Shown in pieces: positions 1 through 6,796 of a DNA stretch of 22,347 bases (positions are counted from its first letter, which is position 1; the number at the start of each line of letters is the position of its first letter). The notes beneath the pieces are model-generated. The model was not told where the DNA came from. It did no database searches and saw only the letters and a program-made list of their open reading frames with translations. The stretch lies in contig DGTD01000075.1 in assembly GCA_002396385.1 (NCBI GenBank), positions 47,555 to 69,901 on the forward strand, written 5' to 3'. Source of the stretch: Bacteroidales bacterium UBA4345 (lineage in GTDB: Bacteria > Bacteroidota > Bacteroidia > Bacteroidales > Paludibacteraceae). The position numbers and the translations under genes were made by a program.

Positions 1-944
1 GGGTTGTTACCCATGCCGAGGAAGCCCATCATTTCTACGTGTGCAGGAACTGATGAAGAACCAGCGAACTGGGCGTCAGAGTGCATACGGCCCATAGTGT
101 CGGTCATACCGTAACTTGCAGGACCTGCTGCCATGTTGTCTGGGTGAAGGGTACGGCCAGTTCCACCACCAGATGCAACTGAGAAGTACTTCTTGCCCTG
201 CTCAATACATTCCTTCTTGTAAGTACCAGCTACTGGGTGCTGGAAACGGGTAGGGTTGGTTGAGTTACCGGTGATTGATACATCAACACCTTCCATGTGC
301 ATGATTGCTACACCTTCGCGAACATCGTCAGCGCCATAGCAGCGAACGCCACCACGAACACCGTCGGAATACTTGGTCTCTGAAAGGATGTTCACCTTGC
401 CAGTGTAGTAGTCGAACTGGGTCTGTACATAAGTAAAGCCGTTGATACGAGAGATGATCTTAGCGGCGTCCTTACCCAAACCGTTAAGGATGACGCGGAG
501 CGGCTTTTTACGTACCTTGTTTGCCATTTCGGCAATCTTAATTGCGCCTTCTGCGGCAGCGTATGACTCGTGACCAGCCAAGAATGCGAAACATTCAGTC
601 TCTTCGCGGAGAAGACGGGCTGCCAAGTTACCGTGGCCGAGACCTACCTTACGGTCGTCTGCAACAGAACCAGGGATACAGAAAGCCTGCAAACCTTCAC
701 CGATAGCCTCAGCTGCCTCAGCAGCAGACTTAACGCCCTTCTTGATGGCGATAGCTGCACCTACAACATAAGCCCACTTTGCATTTTCGAAGCAGATCTT
801 CTGGGTGTCTTCACACATCTTGTAAGGATCGAGACCCTTAGCTGCGCAAATTTCCTTTGCCTCTTCAATGCTCTTGATACCATATTTGTTGAGAGCTGCA
901 TTGATCTGATCAATACGACGCTCGTAGCTTTCGAATAGTGCCAT
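1..944 (-). CDS. GGGtGRT family protein (C-terminus cut by window edge)
   Basis: The reading frame starts at the ATG at 944 (protein begins MALFESYERR) and stays open to base 1, so about 314 residues are visible and the C-terminus is missing. The segment GGGTGRT, which names the family, lies at residues 259-265, within SVASGGGTGRTLH. The protein has no signal peptide or membrane segment and is rich in Ala, Gly and Lys, so it is probably cytoplasmic. The family has no established biochemical function that I know of. It starts 8 bp after the stop of an Fe-S scaffold-like gene, so the two are almost certainly co-transcribed. From memory, this pairing recurs in anaerobic bacteria, which suggests a role tied to Fe-S clusters or a metalloenzyme; that role is inference. 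Family assignment is confident, function unknown. Confidence 0.88.
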   Translation of the reverse strand, partial: MALFESYERRIDQINAALNKYGIKSIEEAKEICAAKGLDPYKMCEDTQKICFENAKWAYVVGAAIAIKKGVKSAAEAAEAIGEGLQAFCIPGSVADDRKVGLGHGNLAARLLREETECFAFLAGHESYAAAEGAIKIAEMANKVRKKPLRVILNGLGKDAAKIISRINGFTYVQTQFDYYTGKVNILSETKYSDGVRGGVRCYGADDVREGVAIMHMEGVDVSITGNSTNPTRFQHPVAGTYKKECIEQGKKYFSVASGGGTGRTLHPDNMAAGPASYGMTDTMGRMHSDAQFAGSSSVPAHVEMMGFLGMGNN

Positions 945-952
945 GTTGTGTA

Positions 953-1645
953 TTATTCTTTACGTGGGTCAATATATTTAACTGCATCCTTGAAACGGCC
1001 ATAAGTTCCTTTAGCCTTTTCAATTGCTTCTTGGCCGTTTGCACCTGCCTTAAGGGCGTCCATCAACTTGCCGAGGTTTACGAACTCGTAGCCGATTACC
1101 TCGTTGTTGGCGTCGAGAGCCATCTTGGTGCAGTAACCTTCTGTCATTTCCAAGTAACGGCTGCCTTTTGCCTTGGTACCATACATTGTACCTACCTGGC
1201 TGCGGAGGTTCTTACCGAGGTCTTCGAGCGAACCGCCGATAGGAAGGCCGCCTTCTGAGAATGCAGACTGTGTGCGGCCGTAAACGATCTGGAGGAAGAG
1301 CTCGCGCATTGCTGTGTTGATAGCATCGCAAACCAAGTCGGTGTTAAGTGCCTCGAGGAGGGTCTTGCCAGGAAGAATCTCAGATGCCATTGCTGCTGAG
1401 TGGGTCATACCCGAGCAACCAAGGGTCTCAACAAGGGCTTCTTCAATGATGCCGTCCTTTACGTTGAGGGTCAGCTTGCAGCAACCCTGCTGTGGAGCAC
1501 ACCAGCCAATACCGTGGGTGAGACCAGAAATGTCCTTAATTTCCTTTGCATGCACCCATTTGCCTTCTTCTGGAATAGGAGCATTGGCGTGGTTAGCGCC
1601 TTTGGCAACGCAGCACATGTGCTGCACTTCATTTGTGTAAATCAT
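953..1645 (-). CDS. IscU/NifU-like iron-sulfur cluster scaffold protein
   Basis: A 230-residue protein starting MIYTNEVQHM. It resembles the NifU N-terminal / IscU scaffold fold but is longer than classical IscU (about 130 residues). Cys49 (GWCAPQ), Cys77 in LGCSGM and Cys106 (LVCDAI) fall in the order and approximate spacing of the three cluster-ligand cysteines of IscU. Extra cysteines occur at 11-12 and 55-56. About 100 C-terminal residues extend beyond the scaffold core and are not recognised. The expected role is transient assembly or delivery of Fe-S clusters in the cytoplasm. The gene lies directly upstream of the GGGtGRT gene (8-bp gap). No isc/suf desulfurase lies nearby, so this is probably a specialised scaffold and not the housekeeping one. 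A long structured leader precedes it on the same strand. Confidence 0.85.
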   Translation of the reverse strand: MIYTNEVQHMCCVAKGANHANAPIPEEGKWVHAKEIKDISGLTHGIGWCAPQQGCCKLTLNVKDGIIEEALVETLGCSGMTHSAAMASEILPGKTLLEALNTDLVCDAINTAMRELFLQIVYGRTQSAFSEGGLPIGGSLEDLGKNLRSQVGTMYGTKAKGSRYLEMTEGYCTKMALDANNEVIGYEFVNLGKLMDALKAGANGQEAIEKAKGTYGRFKDAVKYIDPRKE

Positions 1646-1693
1646 AATAACAATTAAAAATTGTATTTGTTAATTTAATAGCCTGTTTTAATC

Positions 1694-1969
1694 GCGGCCC
1701 CCTTCTCGGGTAGGCCGCCCCGCTAAATTTTCCCTGAACCTTTCTGGTTGTTGTGGAAAGGCTGGACTAAATGCGGCGGACCAACTTCCTGCCTAAATGC
1801 AGAGTGCTGCCTTGAAAATGACTTTTGCTTGGTGGCTGCACCCGTCGTCCTGACAGATTGCCCGTGATCCTGTTGGCTGACGGAGAATGGAAACCTTTCT
1901 ACGCTTTTGCTTTTTTAGAGGAAAACAGGAACACTTGAACTTCGGTTTGTTCTTGTCCGCAATCTGCCA
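1694..1969 (-). ncRNA. candidate structured leader RNA or small RNA upstream of the Fe-S scaffold operon
   Basis: Read on the minus strand from about 1969, the sequence folds into several consecutive helices. (a) GGCAGATTGC (1968-1959) pairs with GCAATCTGTC (1861-1852), a 10-bp long-range stem with one G-U pair; on the plus strand this pair becomes an A-C mismatch, which favours the minus-strand reading. (b) GTGCAGCC (1841-1834) pairs with GGCAGCAC (1811-1804) around a symmetric A-A mismatch. (c) A GGC-A-GGA / TCCGCC hairpin lies at 1793-1775. (d) AGCCTTTC (1763-1756) pairs with GAAAGGTT (1744-1737). (e) GCGGCC/GGCCGC forms a GC-rich hairpin at 1718-1694. The transcript would start at the base of stem (a), just after the -7 box at 1981-1974. 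No U-tract follows the last hairpin, so it probably reads on into the gene at 1645. I do not recognise it as TPP, cobalamin, FMN, SAM, RNase P, tmRNA or SRP RNA. Confidence 0.5.
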
Positions 1970-1973
1970 TTTG

Positions 1974-1981
1974 CAAATATA
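1974..1981 (-). promoter_or_regulatory. -7 promoter box (TATATTTG) for structured RNA / Fe-S scaffold operon
   Basis: TATATTTG on the minus strand matches the Bacteroidetes -7 consensus TAnnTTTG exactly. No good -33 TTG is seen at the usual distance. The predicted start, a few bases downstream, coincides with the 5' strand of the long-range stem at 1968. No other -7 match is visible between here and the scaffold gene. Confidence 0.55.
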
Positions 1982-2127
1982 GCAAATAAATGCGTTATTT
2001 AGTTGTGCCTCTTGACGAAAAAATGGACTTTGTTATTAACTTTTAGTGTTCTTCTTCTTCATGCGTTTGTTTCTTTTGTGTGGCGAATCTTCAATTTTGT
2101 GGTTGTTGATAAAATCAATGGCCTTGC

Positions 2128-2160
2128 TTGCAAGAAAATAATTCTAACTTGCTAAATTTG
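2128..2160 (+). promoter_or_regulatory. promoter of the TPR-lipoprotein-aroE operon
   Basis: TTG at 2128-2130 and TAAATTTG at 2153-2160 (exact TAnnTTTG) are separated by 22 bp, as expected for the Bacteroidetes primary sigma factor. The predicted start is near 2166, leaving a leader of about 44 nt before the ATG at 2210. Confidence 0.6.
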
Positions 2161-2209
2161 TGGCTCAAAACGAAGACGGTTTTCCTGCCTTTACCGGCTT
2201 ATACCGACA

Positions 2210-3622
2210 ATGGCTAATTATGAATTGAACAAGAATGAACCCAGCCCGCAGTTCCTGCAGGTGCTTCAGCGTTATGAAAAAGCGTTGAACGGCGAGTTGT
2301 GCGTGTTCTTCGATGAGGAAGACCTGGAAGATATTATCGATTATTTTGCCGACAACCAGCAGCTGATGAAGGCCGAAGAGGCTGTGAACTTCAGCTTGAG
2401 GTTGCACCCCTCTAGTGTGTCTATTAAAACCAGGCTGGCCCGTTTGCTGATTTTGCAGAAACGCAGGGCTGCCGCTGCGCACTTGGTGCAGTCGCTGGCG
2501 CAACTTGAACCCGATAATGTGGATGTGGTGCTCTGTCAGGCTGACCTGCTGCTGTATGATGGCCGGTCGGACGATGCCAGGCGCATCCTGAAAAAAATGG
2601 TTCTCCACCCTGCCGAACCGGTCGACGAACTGTGTTTGTCGGCGGCCTATGTCTATTGCGACCACAATATGTACTCCGAAGCCAAGTCGTTCTTGACTTA
2701 CGGCTATGCGCATGGTGGCCAGAAGAATTTTCACCTCTGTTTCCAATTGGCGGTATGTGCCGAACAACTCGGCAATGTTGACGAGGCCGTCCGTTTGTAC
2801 AATACTGTACTCGATATTGACCCTTATAGCAACGATGCCTGGTTCAATCTGGGCCAGATCTATTTCTCCGCCTCTCAGTACGACAAGGCGCTTGAGGCCT
2901 ACGATTATGCGGCTCTGACCGGGAAAGACGATTTTCAGGCCTATCTTCAGAAAGCGCACTGCTATTTCCAGAAAGAGTCTTACCAAAAAGCTCTTGAGGC
3001 TTATCGGGACTATGCGAGGCGTTCTAACGACTATTCTGCTCCGATTCATATTTTTATTGGTGAGTGTTTTGAACAGATGGAGAAATTCGACGATGCCTAC
3101 AGGTGTTTCGAAAGGGCTTCTGTCCTTGACCCCGATAATCCGGATGGCTGGGCGGGAATGTGTGTCTGTATGATGGACCAGGAACGCTATTCCGAGGCTT
3201 TGCCTCTTATTCAAAAGGCCATCCGCATCAATGGTAGCGTTGGCAGCTATTGGGTCTACTTGGGCGACATCTACGAGAATCTGAACGACTTGCAACTGGC
3301 TTTGAGCGCCTTTTCGCATGCTCAAATCTATATGCCCGACTCTGCTGACCTGAATGCGTTGCTTGGAGGCATATATGTGTATATGGGTAATTTTGATGCG
3401 GCTCTGACGTGTCTGGTAAAGGCAAAGGATGGTGAGTCGTCTAACGACGAGGTTCCCGTTATGCTTGCTGTCTGTTATTATAAACTGGGTCAGTTAGACC
3501 AGGCTTCCGACCAGCTGACTTTGGCTATTTTGAAGAAGCAGGAAAGCAAAGATACCTTTTTCGAATTGTGTCCGGAAGCAAAAAATGACCCTCTTTTTGT
3601 TAATTTTGACCATTCAAATTGA
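2210..3622 (+). CDS. tetratricopeptide repeat protein
   Basis: A 470-residue protein made almost entirely of TPR helices. Repeat signatures include DEAVRLYNTVLDIDPYSNDAW, followed by FNLGQIYFSASQYDKALEAY, then DDAYRCFERASVLDPDNPDGW and QLALSAFSHAQIYMPDSADL, with roughly ten repeats over residues 40-450. There is no signal peptide or transmembrane segment, so a cytoplasmic scaffold or adaptor role is likely; partners cannot be read from sequence. It is the first gene behind the promoter at 2128-2160 and is followed 10 bp later by a lipoprotein gene and then aroE. The link to aroE probably reflects transcription only. The start at 2210 is the first ATG after the promoter. Confidence 0.9.
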   Translation: MANYELNKNEPSPQFLQVLQRYEKALNGELCVFFDEEDLEDIIDYFADNQQLMKAEEAVNFSLRLHPSSVSIKTRLARLLILQKRRAAAAHLVQSLAQLEPDNVDVVLCQADLLLYDGRSDDARRILKKMVLHPAEPVDELCLSAAYVYCDHNMYSEAKSFLTYGYAHGGQKNFHLCFQLAVCAEQLGNVDEAVRLYNTVLDIDPYSNDAWFNLGQIYFSASQYDKALEAYDYAALTGKDDFQAYLQKAHCYFQKESYQKALEAYRDYARRSNDYSAPIHIFIGECFEQMEKFDDAYRCFERASVLDPDNPDGWAGMCVCMMDQERYSEALPLIQKAIRINGSVGSYWVYLGDIYENLNDLQLALSAFSHAQIYMPDSADLNALLGGIYVYMGNFDAALTCLVKAKDGESSNDEVPVMLAVCYYKLGQLDQASDQLTLAILKKQESKDTFFELCPEAKNDPLFVNFDHSN

Positions 3623-3632
3623 TAATTACGAT

Positions 3633-4403
3633 ATGCAAATGACCAAATACATCAGGCGCTTGTTCGCCCCTGCTTTAATTTCTGCTTTTGCGGCATTGAC
3701 TTCTATGTCGTGTGCCGAGGGGGAACACGACTACTATTATTGTGTGGCCAATAACACCGGCAAACAGGTGTCTTTGAACTTCAAACTGGATGGTGACCCT
3801 GTTACCTACACCGATACGCTCAACCCTGGAGAAACACATACGCTAACCCGCCGGGGGGGCGTTACTGGCGACGATGTCTGGGACGTTGAGACGGCTGCTG
3901 AAATCTATCAGTTCTCGGCGTTGGAGGCCTGCCTCGACGGAAAGGCGTTTACCGAGAATCTGCGTCTCCGCTCGTTGTGGGGAAACGTACGCGAGAAAGA
4001 CGATAATGGCTTTTATACGCTGAATCTGACTCCTGACCTGTTTACGCTGAAAGACCATTTTTATTGGTACTGGATCTACAATAATACCGACTATACGTTT
4101 CATTTCAACGTGGGGCCGGCTCCGTTCGACGTCCCTGCCGGTACTCCGTTTGTACTCGCCTTTCCTAACAGAAGCAAGTATGTGTACGATATATACGGCA
4201 CTGACGAAAATGCCCGTATCTCGCAATTTACTATGTCGGGGGTGATGTGGTTCTCTGCTACCGATACGATTTATACAAACGGGTTTAATGCGAACAAACG
4301 TTCGGAATGGCAGTTCGAACCGGTGGTAAATCCGCCTATGTACGGTTCTGAAGACACGGTTGGTGTCTATACATTGACCCTCACCAATAAGATTTTTGAG
4401 TAA
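3633..4403 (+). CDS. hypothetical lipoprotein with two homologous halves
   Basis: The ATG at 3633 is preferred (3639 is also possible). An upstream ATG at 3585 lies inside the TPR gene and would put a non-signal-like extension ahead of the signal peptide. The 256-residue product begins MQMTKYIRRLF, has a hydrophobic stretch and a Cys at residue 27 (LTSMSC), consistent with a loose Bacteroidetes lipobox and export to the envelope. The mature part looks like a tandem duplication: residues 34-137 and 143-256 both begin with a tyrosine-rich YxxxxNNT segment, both have a PxG turn about 25 residues later, both share an aspartate/aromatic middle and QF, and both end G[FV]YTLxLTxx[LI]F. I recognise no named domain. 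It overlaps aroE by one base (TAATG), so translation is probably coupled. Confidence 0.8.
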   Translation: MQMTKYIRRLFAPALISAFAALTSMSCAEGEHDYYYCVANNTGKQVSLNFKLDGDPVTYTDTLNPGETHTLTRRGGVTGDDVWDVETAAEIYQFSALEACLDGKAFTENLRLRSLWGNVREKDDNGFYTLNLTPDLFTLKDHFYWYWIYNNTDYTFHFNVGPAPFDVPAGTPFVLAFPNRSKYVYDIYGTDENARISQFTMSGVMWFSATDTIYTNGFNANKRSEWQFEPVVNPPMYGSEDTVGVYTLTLTNKIFE

Positions 4404-5155
4404 TGGAGACTTTTGGATTGATTGGTAAAGTGCTGGTGCACTCTTTTTCTAAAAGGTTTTTCACCGAGAAGTTCGCTTGTGAGGGTATCGACTCGAAATA
4501 CGAACTTTTTGAGATGCCGTCGGCCGACGGATTGAAAAATCTCATTGCCGAAAAACACCCTATGGGGTTGAATGTGACGATTCCTTTCAAGCAGGATGTC
4601 ATACCCTTTATGGATAAATTGGACGAAACTGCGGCTAAGGTTGGCGCTGTTAATACCATCAAGTTCTTTTACCAGTCCGACGGCTCTTATAAACTGATGG
4701 GCTTTAACACTGACGTTATAGGCTTCGAAAACTCGTTTAAACCTTTGCTGAAACCAGAACATTCGAAAGCCCTGATTCTGGGTACGGGAGGTGCATCTAT
4801 GGCTGTTGCCTACGTACTTGATAAGTTGGGGCTCGACTATAAGTATGTGTCGAGAACGCGAAAGAACGACGGTTTCAGCTACGACGATTTAGATGCTTCG
4901 CTGATGGCTGAATATACCGTGATTATTAACTGCTCGCCTGTTGGCACTTTCCCCAATGTAGATGAGGCTCCTCACATCCCCTATCAGTATGTCACGAGCC
5001 GCCACTATCTCTACGACTTGGTCTATAATCCGGAGGTGACCAGGTTTTGTGCTTTGGGGCGCGAACATGGGGCCGTTGTGAAAAACGGACTTGAAATGCT
5101 TCACGGACAGGCTGTCGCCAGTTGGGAAATATGGAATCGGAAAATGGATTTCTAG
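4403..5155 (+). CDS. aroE: shikimate dehydrogenase (AroE)
   Basis: A 250-residue protein that would reduce 3-dehydroshikimate to shikimate with NADPH, step four of the chorismate pathway, in the cytoplasm. The N-terminus GLIGKVLVHSFSKRFF carries the substrate-binding Ser pair (Ser14, Ser16). NVTIPFK supplies the catalytic Lys63, followed by Asn84 (GAVNT) and catalytic Asp104 (GFNTD). The NADP-binding glycine loop is GTGGAS at 127-132, and a C-terminal Gln lies in LHGQA. The length is slightly short of the usual 270, as is common for Bacteroidetes AroE. It is the last gene of the operon and its ATG overlaps the preceding stop by one base. All key residues are present. Confidence 0.95.
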   Translation: METFGLIGKVLVHSFSKRFFTEKFACEGIDSKYELFEMPSADGLKNLIAEKHPMGLNVTIPFKQDVIPFMDKLDETAAKVGAVNTIKFFYQSDGSYKLMGFNTDVIGFENSFKPLLKPEHSKALILGTGGASMAVAYVLDKLGLDYKYVSRTRKNDGFSYDDLDASLMAEYTVIINCSPVGTFPNVDEAPHIPYQYVTSRHYLYDLVYNPEVTRFCALGREHGAVVKNGLEMLHGQAVASWEIWNRKMDF

Positions 5156-5176
5156 GTGGCTGCTATACGATAAAGA

Positions 5177-5206
5177 AAAGGGCTGTGGCGTTTGCCGCAG
5201 CCCTTT
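5177..5206. terminator. shared terminator hairpin between converging aroE and DUF4230 units
   Basis: AAAGGGCTGTGGC (5177-5189) pairs with GCCGCAGCCCTTT (5194-5206) around a GTTT loop, giving 13 bp with one G-U. It lies between two converging operons. On the minus strand the hairpin is followed by a U-rich TTTTCTTT, on the plus strand by a weaker pyrimidine tract, so it could serve both. Confidence 0.75.
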
Positions 5207-5225
5207 CCCTTTCTATGTGTTCCCC

Positions 5226-5834
5226 CTATTTCTCCGTTTCAGCGGCAACTTCAATGTTTACAACGCTGAAACCGAACGATTTGTACAGCTCTGTCAGTTT
5301 GCTGATGCCCGACTTTTTGGCAAGGCCGAGAATGTCGTTTTTCAGGGCATCGTCTTTTATTTGAGCCTGTGCTTTGCCCAATACTTTGGTGATTTCGTCG
5401 TGGCTCCATTTCCCTTCCTCCACGAAGACGTCGTAGTTCGATGGGTTTACAATAACGTCGAAAATCTCGGGCTCAGGCAGTTTGAAACTGATGGTGTCGC
5501 CCTTTATGTTGTAGTCGGCTTCGGTCAGTTTCGAAAGGTTGAAGCCTGCTCTGACATTGCCTTTGGCTATGATGACAAGCTCGTTCTTAGAGTTGAAAAT
5601 CAGCCCTTTTTCGGTCTTCTCGTCTTTTACAATCACCTCTTCGTAGAAATGGGCCGAGGTCAACTCAGATATTTTCTTCGTTTCTTCTACTATAATCGGC
5701 GTTTTGTCTATTACAAGCCCTTTCTTGTTAAAGCCGAAAATGTCGTAGGTGAAGTGCAGGTATATGGCTCCTGCAACGCCAGCAATGATGGCAACAACGA
5801 ATAACCACTTTACCAGTTTTAATATTGTCTTCAT
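5226..5834 (-). CDS. DUF4230 family protein, N-terminally membrane anchored
   Basis: A 202-residue protein. Residues about 8-30 form one hydrophobic helix after a short basic N-terminus (MKTILKLVK), consistent with an inner-membrane anchor or uncleaved signal. The rest matches the general pattern of DUF4230: a central beta-rich stretch (KNELVIIAKGNVRAGFNL, then DTISFKLPEPEIFDV) and a C-terminal helix region ending GFSVVNIEV. The domain has no established function. It follows its paralogue (5836-6420) with a single base between stop and start, so the two are translationally coupled and may act together. Domain assignment rests on recognition of the sequence pattern. Confidence 0.8.
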   Translation of the reverse strand: MKTILKLVKWLFVVAIIAGVAGAIYLHFTYDIFGFNKKGLVIDKTPIIVEETKKISELTSAHFYEEVIVKDEKTEKGLIFNSKNELVIIAKGNVRAGFNLSKLTEADYNIKGDTISFKLPEPEIFDVIVNPSNYDVFVEEGKWSHDEITKVLGKAQAQIKDDALKNDILGLAKKSGISKLTELYKSFGFSVVNIEVAAETEK

Positions 5835-5835
5835 T

Positions 5836-6420
5836 TTAGGCCTCCTTATATTTAATGGTTATTTGTTTGAATCCGAGTTGCGAGAGCATGGCGGTGAAGA
5901 ACGAAGTGGTGTTTTTCTCCGCTTCCTTCAAAATGTCTGTTTCCTTCGAAATGTCTTTCCTTATAGCGGTTTCGCCCTGCCTTAAGAGTTCGGTGCGTTC
6001 AACCGCATCGAAGTCGAAACGTGTTTTCGACACCTTTTCGTACACCATCTTGGTGTTTTCCGGACTGAGGTTGATGGCTAGTATTTTAGCAGCAGGCAAT
6101 GTCAGAATGATAGATTTCGCATCCTCGTTGATATCAGCCTTGTAGCTGTTGCTCTCGCCTAAATCGACACCGGCTTTCACTATACCGCGACATTCGAACA
6201 AAATTTTCCGGTCGCCAAATTTGTACCATTCGGCCTTGTCGTCGGCTTTTATCACTTTACAGATTTTGCATTCAACCGAACCTAGCTCGGCGCTGCTCAT
6301 ACTCTGCATCTTGTTGTTGAAACTTTCGGTGAGCGTTGGATCGTCTTTCCTGCTTATAAGGTCGCACGAGGTTAGTCCTATAATTGAAAGCGCGACCACA
6401 GCCTTTAATAAAGTATTCAT
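5836..6420 (-). CDS. DUF4230 family lipoprotein
   Basis: A 194-residue paralogue of the next gene. The N-terminus MNTLLKAVVALSIIGLTSC has a clear lipobox with the acylated Cys at residue 19, so the protein should be lipid-anchored in the envelope. The mature part aligns with the neighbouring protein: a K-I-L-F-E-C-R-G-x-V-K-A-G core matches E-L-V-I-I-A-K-G-x-V-R-A-G, then LTLPAAKIL matches FKLPEPEIF, and both end in a helix plus GF(K/S) and a short beta strand. It is the first gene after the promoter at 6452-6482. Function is unknown. One lipoprotein plus one membrane-anchored copy suggests duplication and sub-specialisation. Confidence 0.8.
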   Translation of the reverse strand: MNTLLKAVVALSIIGLTSCDLISRKDDPTLTESFNNKMQSMSSAELGSVECKICKVIKADDKAEWYKFGDRKILFECRGIVKAGVDLGESNSYKADINEDAKSIILTLPAAKILAINLSPENTKMVYEKVSKTRFDFDAVERTELLRQGETAIRKDISKETDILKEAEKNTTSFFTAMLSQLGFKQITIKYKEA

Positions 6421-6451
6421 GTTGTTACTTGTTTTTCTGTTGTTTGTAACG

Positions 6452-6482
6452 TAAAGGTAATTATAAAATTATTGATGGCAAA
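6452..6482 (-). promoter_or_regulatory. promoter of the DUF4230 pair
   Basis: On the minus strand TTTG (6482-6479) is followed after 19 bp by TACCTTTA (6459-6452), which matches TAnnTTTG except for the last base. Spacing is ideal for a Bacteroidetes housekeeping promoter. The predicted leader is about 25 nt. Confidence 0.65.
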
Positions 6483-6627
6483 AGAAATATCGTTAAGGGC
6501 GGAAGAAAACGGGAGGGAAAAGAATTTTATGCTATTTTTAATATTCTTAACATTTGAAACATTCTTTGGCATAAAAATACAATTATTCCTAAAAAGTGTC
6601 TTTATTTGAATTGTAAATCGCAGTCGG

Positions 6628-6675
6628 TTGAGCGCTACTCAAAAAAAATTATTAACTTTGTTGAGTTTATCTTTG
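6628..6675 (+). promoter_or_regulatory. candidate promoter(s) of the acyl-CoA carboxylase operon
   Basis: TTG at 6628-6630 and TAACTTTG at 6653-6660 are separated by 22 bp, with an exact -7 consensus. A second exact -7 match, TATCTTTG at 6668-6675, lies 15 bp downstream but lacks a good -33. Either would give a leader of roughly 115-130 nt before the ATG at 6797. Confidence 0.5.
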
Positions 6676-6796
6676 TATAGTTATAACGAGCCGGTTGTGG
6701 GGGCGCCTAAAAAACATGTGTCGGCCTTCCCGAACGATGTAAATCTAAAACGGTGTAGTGGCTCATTTAGCTATATTGGGTTTAGTAAAACTATTT

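Larger units (their letters stand above)
1646..2209. other. 564-bp intergenic region between divergent units
   Basis: No convincing protein gene is visible here. The left two thirds (1694-1981) holds a minus-strand promoter box and a series of strong hairpins, annotated separately as a candidate structured RNA. The right part (2128-2160) holds a plus-strand promoter for the TPR-lipoprotein-aroE unit. The stretch between them (about 1985-2125) is AT-rich and shows nothing specific. Confidence 0.7.
6421..6796. other. 376-bp divergent intergenic region
   Basis: It holds the minus-strand promoter of the DUF4230 pair (6452-6482) and one or two plus-strand -7 boxes (6653-6660 and 6668-6675) for the carboxylase operon. 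An 8-bp inverted repeat, TTTTATGC (6525-6532) with GCATAAAA (6569-6576), lies in the middle; it is AT-rich and may be chance. The carboxylase leader (about 6667-6796, 130 nt) contains GC-rich patches but no riboswitch that I recognise. Confidence 0.6.

Noticed and set aside
1646..1985. Known riboswitch or housekeeping RNA (cobalamin, TPP, FMN, SAM, RNase P, tmRNA)
   Set aside because: None of the conserved core sequences of these RNAs could be found on either strand, although the region is clearly hairpin-rich.
2165..3325. Long minus-strand open frame opposite the TPR gene
   Set aside because: The plus-strand frame has clear TPR repeats over its full length; the opposite frame has no recognisable family and is a shadow.
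5091..5804. Plus-strand open frame of 237 codons downstream of aroE
   Set aside because: It overlaps the aroE end, crosses the terminator hairpin and runs antisense to the DUF4230 gene, which has a proper anchor and paralogue.
6525..6576. 8-bp inverted repeat TTTTATGC/GCATAAAA as an operator
   Set aside because: It is short and AT-rich with a 36-nt gap, and not placed over a recognised promoter element; chance is likely.
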